DNA of 8,825 nucleotides from DAIDHK01 sp035510695 (lineage in GTDB: Bacteria > Patescibacteriota > Microgenomatia > Levybacterales > UBA12049): positions 1-8,825 of the forward strand of contig DATKGO010000054.1 in assembly GCA_035510695.1 (NCBI GenBank), written 5' to 3'. Positions 1 to 5,606 of this stretch are shown one piece after another. The notes under the pieces are model-generated. The model made no database searches. It was not told the origin of the DNA and saw only the letters and a list, made by a program, of their open reading frames with translations. The position numbers and the translations under genes are program-made. Positions within the stretch are counted from its first letter, which is position 1, and each line of letters opens with the position of its first letter.

Positions 1-91
1 CTACTGGCTGGTTACCCATAGGAACTAAAGCGTAGTACCAATTCCTATCGGTTGTCAAATTAACAAAGTGGAGAAAATGTAGTTTTTGTGA
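1..91 (-). other. Open frame running off the left edge, possible partial gene
   Basis: After an in-frame TAA at 92-94, the minus strand stays open to base 1 for 30 codons. It includes the stretch NLTTDRNWYYALVPMGNQPV, which looks protein-like (aromatic and balanced) rather than random AT-rich translation. The possible starts are a TTG at 56-58 and an ATG at 17-19; neither has a clear Shine-Dalgarno sequence. The frame lies downstream of the GNAT gene on the same strand, beyond one arm of the 28-bp inverted repeat. I do not recognise a family. It could be the 5' part of a gene, a remnant, or chance. Confidence 0.2.
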
Positions 92-112
92 TTAATTCTT
101 CTTGTTGTAGCC

Positions 113-140
113 GTGCTAATCTTCATATTGAGAATTGGTG
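113..140. repeat. 28-bp perfect inverted repeat, left arm
   Basis: Bases 113-140 are the exact reverse complement of 5497-5524. The match starts GTGCTAATCTTC and ends GAATTGGTG. Pairing fails at the first base beyond both ends. This arm lies 13 bases beyond the GNAT stop codon, so the two arms bracket the murE-murC-murA-glmU-GNAT block. No known family of recombination sites is recognised. Confidence 0.9.
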
Positions 141-153
141 ACACATATTTTAT

Positions 154-606
154 TTAATTTCCAATTTTATATCTATAAACATTTGTATCTCTTTTTTCAA
201 AACCCAACCTTTTATATAAATTATTTGCAGACTCACGTAAAGGTCGGGAAGTAAAATCTAAATAACTTACTCCCTTTTCTCTCGCCTTTTGCAAAACACT
301 TTCAATAAGTTGAGAACCGATTCCTTGCTTTCTAAATTTGTTATCTACCACTACGTCTTCCATTATTCCTTTTAATCCAAAAGGAATTCTATAAATAATT
401 AACGTCGCCATGCCCACTATTTGATTTGTCTCTTTACAACGTGCGATAAAAAGATAATTACTGCCAGATGAAAGCATAAATTTAATATCTTTTTCTTCTA
501 AAGATTTGGCTTGGCTATCAAGTTGTGTCAGTAAAATATTTAATTTATTTGTAATTTCCGGTGAAAAAATTGTAAGATGTTCAATAATTATGGATTCGTT
601 TGACAT
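154..606 (-). CDS. GNAT-family N-acetyltransferase
   Basis: This 150-residue protein is a single GNAT domain, expected to move an acetyl group from acetyl-CoA to an amine in the cytoplasm. Visible elements are the beta-4 strand IMEDVVVD (81-88), the acetyl-CoA pyrophosphate loop R92-K-Q-G95-I-G97, and the C-terminal segment ANNLYKRLGF (127-136) with Tyr131 in the usual general-acid position. The ATG at 604-606 follows the glmU-like stop by 8 bases with no obvious Shine-Dalgarno sequence, which suggests translational coupling as the last gene of the operon. QIVGMATLII and EDVVVD resemble eukaryotic GNA1 (glucosamine-6-phosphate acetyltransferase), but the C-terminal 'SRPLRESANNLYKRLGF' type is common in bacterial GNATs of unknown substrate. 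The substrate is therefore open. Confidence 0.9.
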   Translation of the reverse strand: MSNESIIIEHLTIFSPEITNKLNILLTQLDSQAKSLEEKDIKFMLSSGSNYLFIARCKETNQIVGMATLIIYRIPFGLKGIMEDVVVDNKFRKQGIGSQLIESVLQKAREKGVSYLDFTSRPLRESANNLYKRLGFEKRDTNVYRYKIGN

Positions 607-614
607 AACTGAAG

Positions 615-1361
615 TTATAGAGAAATTTGTTTTTCGGCAGCTTTCAATTCGTCAGGAGTATTGATACCTCTCCAAGGAAAATTTTTACCTTCTACTGTTT
701 CAACTTTTTCATTATTTTTTAGTGCAAGTTCAATAATATCGGTCAAATAATATTCACCCGACACCGGATTTTTCCCAATTCTTGGCAAATACTTCGCTAA
801 AAATGCTTTGTTGAAAATATAGCAGCCCGAGTTTATCTCATTAACTTTTTTCTGCTCTTCAGTTGCGTTTTTTTCTTCCACAATTTCACTAACATTTCCA
901 TTTTCATCCCGCAAAACTCTACCCAAACCTTTCGGCTCCGAAACTGTAAAGGTAATAAAAGTTACTGCAGCGTTACTACCCATATGCTTAATAACTAAAG
1001 TATTTAATAGAGATGCCGGATATAATGAAGCGTCATCGCCATAGATCACTATTACATCGGAAATCTTTTCCGGTAATTTTTTCAGTCCCACTTGCACGGC
1101 ATGGGCTGTACCCAACTGTTCTGTCTGTTCTACGGTTAAAACATTTTCGCCGGCTAAAGCTTCAATCACTGATTCCTTGGCATATCCGACTACTGCCACA
1201 ATTGCACCTAAATCTAAGGTTTTGAGCAAATGAACTATACGCAGCACCAAAGGCTTATTACCCAGCAGCATGGCCACTTTATTTTTATCCTGGCACTGCA
1301 TTCGCGTACCTTTCCCCGCCGCCAAAATAATTGCTCCGATATTTTGATAATTATTATTCAT
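615..1361 (-). CDS. glmU: UDP-GlcNAc pyrophosphorylase, GlmU N-terminal domain only
   Basis: This 248-residue nucleotidyltransferase should join UTP and GlcNAc-1-phosphate to give UDP-GlcNAc, the MurA substrate. Motifs follow the GlmU N-terminal domain: LAAGKGTRM (13-21), Lys28, EQLGTAHAV (81-89), YGDD with metal-ligand Asp109, GLGRVLR (145-151), IVEEKNAT (160-167), EINSG (175-179), SGEYYLTDI (201-209) and Asn234. It ends where GlmU would continue into the left-handed beta-helix acetyltransferase domain, which is absent. The protein is thus about half the length of bifunctional GlmU (around 450 residues). The ATG overlaps the murA stop by 8 bases (ATGAATAA), a classic coupled arrangement, with a GGAAG-like sequence just upstream. 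A related sugar-nucleotide pyrophosphorylase is possible, but the motif match and position favour UDP-GlcNAc synthesis. Confidence 0.9.
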   Translation of the reverse strand: MNNNYQNIGAIILAAGKGTRMQCQDKNKVAMLLGNKPLVLRIVHLLKTLDLGAIVAVVGYAKESVIEALAGENVLTVEQTEQLGTAHAVQVGLKKLPEKISDVIVIYGDDASLYPASLLNTLVIKHMGSNAAVTFITFTVSEPKGLGRVLRDENGNVSEIVEEKNATEEQKKVNEINSGCYIFNKAFLAKYLPRIGKNPVSGEYYLTDIIELALKNNEKVETVEGKNFPWRGINTPDELKAAEKQISL

Positions 1362-2694
1362 CTTCCGCTTTTATAATATTCGCACCTAATTTTTGCAATC
1401 TATTTTCGAAATCTTCATATCCCCGTTTTATGTTATGAACGCCGTGAACCACACTTTCTCCTTTAGTCAATAGTGCTGCAACTACCAATGAAGCTCCTGC
1501 GCGCAAATCCGAAACTTCCACCACCGCGTCATGCAGCTGTGTGGGACCATGGATACGAGCTGCATGAAAAAATTCCGGCCGGTCATCCGAAAGATTAAAA
1601 TTGTAAATGGATTTCTTATCTGCCACTTCCGGATTGAACAAATCAATCTTTGCTCCCATTTTTCGCAATTGTAAAACATAACTAAATCTATACTCAAAAA
1701 CTGTTTCCAATATCACCGATTCTCCCTGCGCCTGTGTCATAAGAACCGCCCATGGCGCTTGCCAGTCTGTCATAAAACCCGGGTAAGGTTTGGTTGTAAC
1801 GTCCACCGCTTTTAATGGCTTATCATAATAAAATCGTATACCGTTTTCTTTTATTTCCACTCCTCCACCGACCACTTTCAGCACGTCAATAAATTCTTTC
1901 AATCCTTCTTCATTAACATCCTCAACAAATACATCACCTTTAGTCGCGATAGCGGCAATTGCAAAAGTTACTACTTCATTTCTATCGGGAGCTATGGAAA
2001 ATTCCGTACCATGCAACTGCTCAACCCCGTCTATCACAATTTCCCGCTGCGAAATCCGCTTAACTTTCGCGCCCATTTTATTTAATAAATCGATTAATTC
2101 ATCAATTTCCGGCTCGGCAGCGGCATTATGCAGAAGCGTTTGCCCCTTGGCTAAAACCGCGGCAATCAAAAGGGTCTCTGTACCCGTATGCGTGTTTTTC
2201 TCAAAAGTATATTCTGTTCCTTTCAATCCATTTGTCGTCGCGTGAAAATAGCCGTCTTCACTTTCATAATCAATTTCAGCACCCATTGCCTTAAGTCCTT
2301 CAACTGTCCTGTCAATCGGCCTGGCGCCAAGTCTGCAGCCACCCGGATTGGGAATAATTGCCTGACCATGCCGAGTTAGAAGGGGTGCCATAAACATAGA
2401 CGATGTTCTGATATGAGCCGCTTGATCAAGCGTAATAATATTTTTAGAAAAATTTTTTACCTGAATTGTCGCGGTGTGGTCGTCAATAGTTATAGTTCCG
2501 CCCAATTCTTTGATAATATCCGCCATTATGAAAAAGTCAGATATCAAGGGAACGTTGTGAATAATTACAGGTTCTGAGGTTAAACAAGCAGCTACGAGCG
2601 TTTTCAAAGCCACATTTTTAGCTCCTGAAGGCCTAATAGTGCCGGATAATCTATTTCCACCTTTTATAATATATTTTTCGTTATCGTTCTTCAT
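1354..2694 (-). CDS. murA: UDP-N-acetylglucosamine 1-carboxyvinyltransferase (MurA)
   Basis: MurA transfers enolpyruvate from PEP to UDP-GlcNAc, the first committed step of peptidoglycan synthesis. With the ATG at 2692-2694 the protein has 446 residues, close to family length. Key residues are visible: Lys26-Asn27 in SGAKN, catalytic Cys120 in GGCRLGARP (fosfomycin-sensitive type), Asp310 in GFMTDWQ, Asp396 in VSDLRAGAS and Arg424 in KRGYEDF. The frame is open 18 codons further upstream to 2748, but those residues lie inside murC and do not look like MurA, so I chose the internal ATG 10 bases after the murC stop. The leader between them contains only a weak AAAG. The DWQAPWAVLMTQ block and the longer loop before the final domain resemble CPR MurA. 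The gene is intact. Confidence 0.95.
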   Translation of the reverse strand: MKNDNEKYIIKGGNRLSGTIRPSGAKNVALKTLVAACLTSEPVIIHNVPLISDFFIMADIIKELGGTITIDDHTATIQVKNFSKNIITLDQAAHIRTSSMFMAPLLTRHGQAIIPNPGGCRLGARPIDRTVEGLKAMGAEIDYESEDGYFHATTNGLKGTEYTFEKNTHTGTETLLIAAVLAKGQTLLHNAAAEPEIDELIDLLNKMGAKVKRISQREIVIDGVEQLHGTEFSIAPDRNEVVTFAIAAIATKGDVFVEDVNEEGLKEFIDVLKVVGGGVEIKENGIRFYYDKPLKAVDVTTKPYPGFMTDWQAPWAVLMTQAQGESVILETVFEYRFSYVLQLRKMGAKIDLFNPEVADKKSIYNFNLSDDRPEFFHAARIHGPTQLHDAVVEVSDLRAGASLVVAALLTKGESVVHGVHNIKRGYEDFENRLQKLGANIIKAEDE

Positions 2695-2704
2695 ACTTTG
2701 ATCT

Positions 2705-4150
2705 TTAGGATAATATTTTGTATACGTCTCCCGCACCCATCGTGACAACCACCGTATTTGCCGGATAATTTTTTGACTGTAGGTATTTTATCACATCCGA
2801 AAGTGTAGATTCATAGAGAACTTTCCCTCCTGCTTTTTCAATGGCTGAAGCAAGCATTTTAGAGGAAACTGAGTCATCATTTTGTTCACGCGCGGAAGCA
2901 AAAATGTCAGTGAGAACCACTTCATCCACGCCCGAAAAGGCATGCGCAAAATCGTTAAATAAAGCTTTAGTTCGTGAATAAGTATGTGGCTGAAAGATAC
3001 AAATTATGTAATTATGCGGATACATTGAACGAAGAGTTCTAAGTGTAGCTTTAATTTCGGTTGGATGATGGGCATAATCATCATAATAAATTACATTTTG
3101 CGGCAAGCTTGGGTTGATAAAGGAAATTTTTTCCAGTCTTCTTTTTGAACCTTTGAAAGCCTGAAGACCGGACTGCGCTTGAGTAAAAGATAGTCCCAAG
3201 TCTCCGGCCAAACAAATTACCGCCAAGGCATTAAGCGCGTTATGTTCACCGGGAATCTGCAGAGAAAAATCAACCGCTTCCGATGAATGATTAACGACAA
3301 TTTTAAATTTAATCCCATCAATAGTTTCTTCAATTTTAGATTTATCAATAAAATAATCATTATTTTTCGAAAAGCCATAAGAAATTGTTTTACAGACTAC
3401 TCTTTTAGCAATTTCCGAAAGATTTACATCATCACCATTATAAATAAATACACCCTCCGCAGGAAGCTGCTTGGCGAATGCCAAAAAACTTTCTTTGATT
3501 TCTTCAATACTTGAATAAACGTCAGGATGATCGAGCTCCAAGCTGGTCATGATCAGATATTTGGGATGTTGCCAGAGAAATTTAGTTTTTGCTTTTCGCT
3601 GTCCGTTTTCTTCATATTCATTCACATATTCATCCGCTTCGGCGATAAAATATTTGCCTTTTCCCAAGTATCCGGGCAATTTGTCCTGCAAAGAATCAAT
3701 TGACGAAGTCCCGATTATATATGACGGATCAAGTTTCAATTGCTGTAAAAGTGTTGCCGCCATGGCGGTAGTCGTAGTTTTCCCATGCGTTCCGGTAATT
3801 GAAATTCCCATAAAATTTCCCCCAAAAATAGAGCCGTTCATAAACTCGCCGACTGCCTGGGCCTGCGTCCAAACCGGAATATTTCTTTTCTTAGCTTCGG
3901 AAACTTCCGGATTATTCAATCCATTATGCGCAATTGTCGTTATAACCAAATCCACCTTATCCAAACTTACCGAGGAAAAATTAGAAGATATCTCTGTAAT
4001 ACCGGCCTGAGACAACGCGCTATCGGTAATAAATTTTTTATCCACGTCCGAGCCGCTTACTTCCATTCCTGCTTCTTTGGCAATAATCGCCAACGGAGTC
4101 ATTCCTACTCCTTTTATGCCGACAAAATGTATTCGTTTTATATTATTCAT
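2705..4150 (-). CDS. murC: UDP-N-acetylmuramate--L-alanine ligase (MurC), with Mpl-like features
   Basis: This 481-residue Mur ligase is expected to add L-alanine to UDP-MurNAc using ATP in the cytoplasm. In order: the N-terminal UDP-binding motif HFVGIKGVGMTPLA (8-21), P-loop GTHGKTTTT (120-128), EADEYVNEY (171-179), LELDHPDVY (204-212), GEHNALNALA (301-310), FKGSKRRLE (332-340), YDDYAHHPTEI (356-366), FQPHTYSRT (386-394) and C-terminal MGAGD (471-475). Most motifs are MurC. However, EADEY and LELDHPDVY resemble Mpl, the recycling ligase that joins a murein tripeptide to UDP-MurNAc. MurC is the better call. The ATG at 4148-4150 overlaps the TGA of a possible small ORF (ATGA). AGAAG six bases upstream is a weak Shine-Dalgarno sequence. 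Confidence 0.92.
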   Translation of the reverse strand: MNNIKRIHFVGIKGVGMTPLAIIAKEAGMEVSGSDVDKKFITDSALSQAGITEISSNFSSVSLDKVDLVITTIAHNGLNNPEVSEAKKRNIPVWTQAQAVGEFMNGSIFGGNFMGISITGTHGKTTTTAMAATLLQQLKLDPSYIIGTSSIDSLQDKLPGYLGKGKYFIAEADEYVNEYEENGQRKAKTKFLWQHPKYLIMTSLELDHPDVYSSIEEIKESFLAFAKQLPAEGVFIYNGDDVNLSEIAKRVVCKTISYGFSKNNDYFIDKSKIEETIDGIKFKIVVNHSSEAVDFSLQIPGEHNALNALAVICLAGDLGLSFTQAQSGLQAFKGSKRRLEKISFINPSLPQNVIYYDDYAHHPTEIKATLRTLRSMYPHNYIICIFQPHTYSRTKALFNDFAHAFSGVDEVVLTDIFASAREQNDDSVSSKMLASAIEKAGGKVLYESTLSDVIKYLQSKNYPANTVVVTMGAGDVYKILS

Positions 4151-4227
4151 TGAATTCTTCTGCCACCCTCCGGGTGAAATAGCTCTGCACCCTTTAATGG
4201 CAATAAATTTAACGGTTCGTCATTCAT
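4147..4227 (-). CDS. Possible 26-residue small ORF between murE and murC
   Basis: The 89-base gap between murE and murC contains an ORF beginning ATG (4225-4227) and ending TGA (4147-4149). It encodes a peptide starting MNDEPLNLLPLKG and ending FHPEGGRRIQ. Its stop overlaps the murC start as ATGA, the commonest form of translational coupling, and AGGA lies four bases before its ATG. It has no membrane segment and no recognised family. The sequence could be a leader peptide that carries ribosomes into murC, or a coding-like reading of a repeat or hairpin. The ATG also sits at the edge of a 7-bp tandem array, so the ORF may be an accident of repeat expansion. Confidence 0.35.
   Translation of the reverse strand: MNDEPLNLLPLKGAELFHPEGGRRIQ
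4164..4192 (-). promoter_or_regulatory. Three-arm GGGTG/CACCC element ahead of murC
   Basis: On the transcribed strand the order is GGGTG (4192-4188), CACCC (4176-4172), GGGTG (4168-4164). The middle arm can pair with either outer arm, through an 11-base or a 3-base loop, so the two hairpins exclude each other. The downstream hairpin would hide the GGAGG at 4170-4166, which lies about 15 bases before the murC ATG. No U-tract follows, so it is not a standard terminator. It might tune murC translation; stems of only five pairs make this uncertain. Confidence 0.3.
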
Positions 4228-4247
4228 AAATCCTAAATCTTAAATCA
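4227..4247. repeat. 7-bp tandem array (3 units) across the murE stop codon
   Basis: Plus-strand units are TAAATCC, TAAATCT, TAAATCA at 4227-4233, 4234-4240 and 4241-4247. The murE stop codon (4240-4242) lies inside the array. On the minus strand the array also provides the AGGA and the ATG of the possible small ORF. Confidence 0.7.
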
Positions 4248-5481
4248 AATTTCTCCGTCCCAACGCTTTCTTCACCGCTTCATGATCACTCCATGGAATT
4301 TCTCCCTTTCCCAAATTCATCGATTTCTCATGTCCTTTACCTGTTATTACCACAATATCACCTTTTTTGGCCAATGAAATTGCTTTATCAATCGCTTCCT
4401 GTCGATCATTTATTTTATATAGTCCTTTATTCTTTATTCTTAATTCTTTATTCTCGATTCCTGACACAATTTCGCCGCTTATATCATCAACAAACTCTCG
4501 TCTCGGATCTTCTGCCGTCAAGATAATGATATCGGCATATTTATCGGATGCTTTACCCATCAATGGTCTTTTACTTGCATCACGCGCGCCGGCACTTCCA
4601 AAAACGTGGATAATTCTTCCTTTTTGAATACTTTTTCTGAGCGAACTAAGAATTTGTTCTATACTGTTTGGTGTGTGCGCAAAATCAATCATTACTTTAA
4701 AGTCAGTTTTCCCTGAGCTCGTCGAAGGGTAAACAATTTCACTTCTACCCTCGGGAGCGGTAAAATCCAGAAGAGCCGCGCGAATAATTTCTTCATCAAT
4801 TCCCAACTCTAAACAAACGGCAATCGCGGCCAAACAATTATATTGATTAAAATCCCCCAACAAATTCGTCTTAAACGGAAAAGTCTTCGGATTCACATCA
4901 GAATTATTACCTAAACCATAAGTAACAACTTTTTTATTTTTTATTTTTTTCTTTGAGATTTGAGACTTGAGATTTGAGATTTTTTGATAAGAATCATCAT
5001 CTCTATTAAGAATTTGAACTCGGGAATATTTCAATAACTTATATTTAGCCTCAATATAATTCTCGTAGGTTTTATGATAATCCAAATGCTCATGAGTAAC
5101 ATTTGTGATCACACCGATAGCAAAAGGGATACCAAAAACTCGGTTTTGATCCAAAGCATGCGAAGTAGTTTCTAAAACAACATATTTTGCACCGGCTTTC
5201 TTCGCCAATTTAATATACTTAGTCACCATCCAAGGATCGGGTGTGGTAACGTGGAATCCTGTGTCATATGGCTTTTCGTCAATAATTGCGGCTACAGTGG
5301 AAATTAGAGCAGCTTTCAAACCTGTCCTATGTAAAATGTGGTAAATCATGCTCGAAGTGGTGGTTTTCCCATCTGTTCCTGTCACCCCGATAAACGTCAT
5401 GCCATTAACCGGAAATCCGTACAAAGTGTGCGCGGCTAAGGCTTGACCCAAGTGGTATATGTTTTTTGTCTTCTGCCACAT
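4240..5481 (-). CDS. murE: Short MurE-type UDP-MurNAc-tripeptide synthetase
   Basis: MurE adds the third stem-peptide amino acid to UDP-MurNAc-L-Ala-D-Glu. Starting at the ATG at 5479-5481 it has 413 residues and lacks the usual N-terminal UDP-binding domain of roughly 90 residues, as in other CPR MurE proteins. In numbering from a TTG seven codons further up (5500-5502): P-loop GVTGTDGKTTT (39-49), TTPDP (86-90), the Lys153 position expected to be carbamylated in EAKYKLL, LGDFNQYN (215-222), DFAHTP (273-278), GSAGARDASKRPLMG (302-316) and EDPRRE (331-336). Arg334 matches the Arg of the DNPR motif linked to meso-diaminopimelate specificity, which only hints at the substrate. Repeat-derived inserts lie at 177-190, 258-267 and 350-359. 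The TTG falls inside the inverted repeat, so I prefer the ATG. No good Shine-Dalgarno sequence precedes it; TATAAT lies nine bases upstream. Confidence 0.9.
   Translation of the reverse strand: MWQKTKNIYHLGQALAAHTLYGFPVNGMTFIGVTGTDGKTTTSSMIYHILHRTGLKAALISTVAAIIDEKPYDTGFHVTTPDPWMVTKYIKLAKKAGAKYVVLETTSHALDQNRVFGIPFAIGVITNVTHEHLDYHKTYENYIEAKYKLLKYSRVQILNRDDDSYQKISNLKSQISKKKIKNKKVVTYGLGNNSDVNPKTFPFKTNLLGDFNQYNCLAAIAVCLELGIDEEIIRAALLDFTAPEGRSEIVYPSTSSGKTDFKVMIDFAHTPNSIEQILSSLRKSIQKGRIIHVFGSAGARDASKRPLMGKASDKYADIIILTAEDPRREFVDDISGEIVSGIENKELRIKNKGLYKINDRQEAIDKAISLAKKGDIVVITGKGHEKSMNLGKGEIPWSDHEAVKKALGRRNLI
4426..4460. repeat. 7-bp tandem array (5 units) inside murE
   Basis: Plus-strand units are TTTATTC, TTTATTC, TTAATTC, TTTATTC, TCGATTC, in exact 7-base register from 4426 to 4460. 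On the coding strand they give an insert of the type ENKELRIKNK in a variable loop of MurE, just after the EDPRRE region. Similar Lys/Asn/Ile-rich inserts occur in other CPR proteins. Confidence 0.8.
4711..4729. repeat. REP-like palindromic element inside murE
   Basis: CCCTGAGCTCGTCGAAGGG is an imperfect palindrome with CCCT/AGGG ends. The other strand reads CCCTTCGACGAGCTCAGGG, a dispersed repeat found in many environmental and CPR genomes. It is translated in frame as part of YPSTSSGKTD, between the conserved MurE strands SEIV and FKVMIDFAHTP. Confidence 0.7.
4953..4980. repeat. 7-bp tandem array (4 units) inside murE
   Basis: Plus-strand units are TTGAGAT, TTGAGAC, TTGAGAT, TTGAGAT with a single substitution. 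On the coding strand they give the NLKSQIS-type insert followed by a Lys-rich run, in the MurE central domain after the nucleotide-dependent ligase core. Four units are 28 bases, so gain or loss of one unit would shift the frame. Confidence 0.85.
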
Positions 5482-5490
5482 TGCCTTCAC

Positions 5491-5496
5491 ATTATA
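5491..5496 (-). promoter_or_regulatory. Candidate -10 box for the murE operon
   Basis: The minus strand reads TATAAT at 5496-5491, a perfect sigma-70-type -10 hexamer directly next to the right arm of the 28-bp inverted repeat. No good -35 is visible at 16-18 bases; that position falls in the repeat. Transcription would start around 5484, giving an almost leaderless message for the ATG at 5481. A single hexamer in AT-rich DNA is weak evidence. Confidence 0.4.
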
Positions 5497-5524
5497 CACC
5501 AATTCTCAATATGAAGATTAGCAC
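5497..5524. repeat. 28-bp perfect inverted repeat, right arm
   Basis: Exact reverse complement of 113-140, with 5,356 bases between the arms. It lies between the murE -10 box and the left end of the IS30 element, with only three bases (CCG) between the arm and the proposed element edge. Confidence 0.9.
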
Positions 5525-5529
5525 CCGAG

Positions 5530-5550
5530 TTCTAGAAACGATCGCACCCC
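5530..5550 (+). repeat. IS30 left terminal inverted repeat
   Basis: Starts TTCTAGAAACG and ends GCACCCC; it matches the reverse complement of 6682-6702 at 17 of 21 positions. Just inside, CCCTGTAAGGG (5550-5560) can form a small hairpin, and the right end has an equivalent CCCTTTAGGG-type hairpin. Confidence 0.8.
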
Positions 5551-5606
5551 CCTGTAAGGGATAAGAAGGTACAATTCACTTCCTGAGGTGGGAGAGGGGG
5601 TGAATT

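Noticed and set aside
19..32. TAGGAACTAAAGCG resembles the IS30 right-end sequence (12 of 13 bases), possible second element end
   Set aside because: No matching flank, no partner end and no transposase nearby; the stretch also lies in a protein-like open frame. Probably chance.
2695..2748. Upstream extension of murA by 18 codons
   Set aside because: It overlaps the murC C-terminus in another frame, and the residues do not resemble the MurA N-terminus.
3549..4010. Long plus-strand frame of 153 codons opposite murC
   Set aside because: It is antisense to well-conserved MurC motifs and has no recognisable domain; it is a shadow of the real gene, like the other frames opposite murA, glmU, murE, the transposase and the kinase.
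5482..5502. Longer murE start at TTG or GTG up to 5502
   Set aside because: These seven extra codons fall on the -10 box and in the 28-bp inverted repeat, with no Shine-Dalgarno sequence; the ATG at 5481 is simpler, though not proven.
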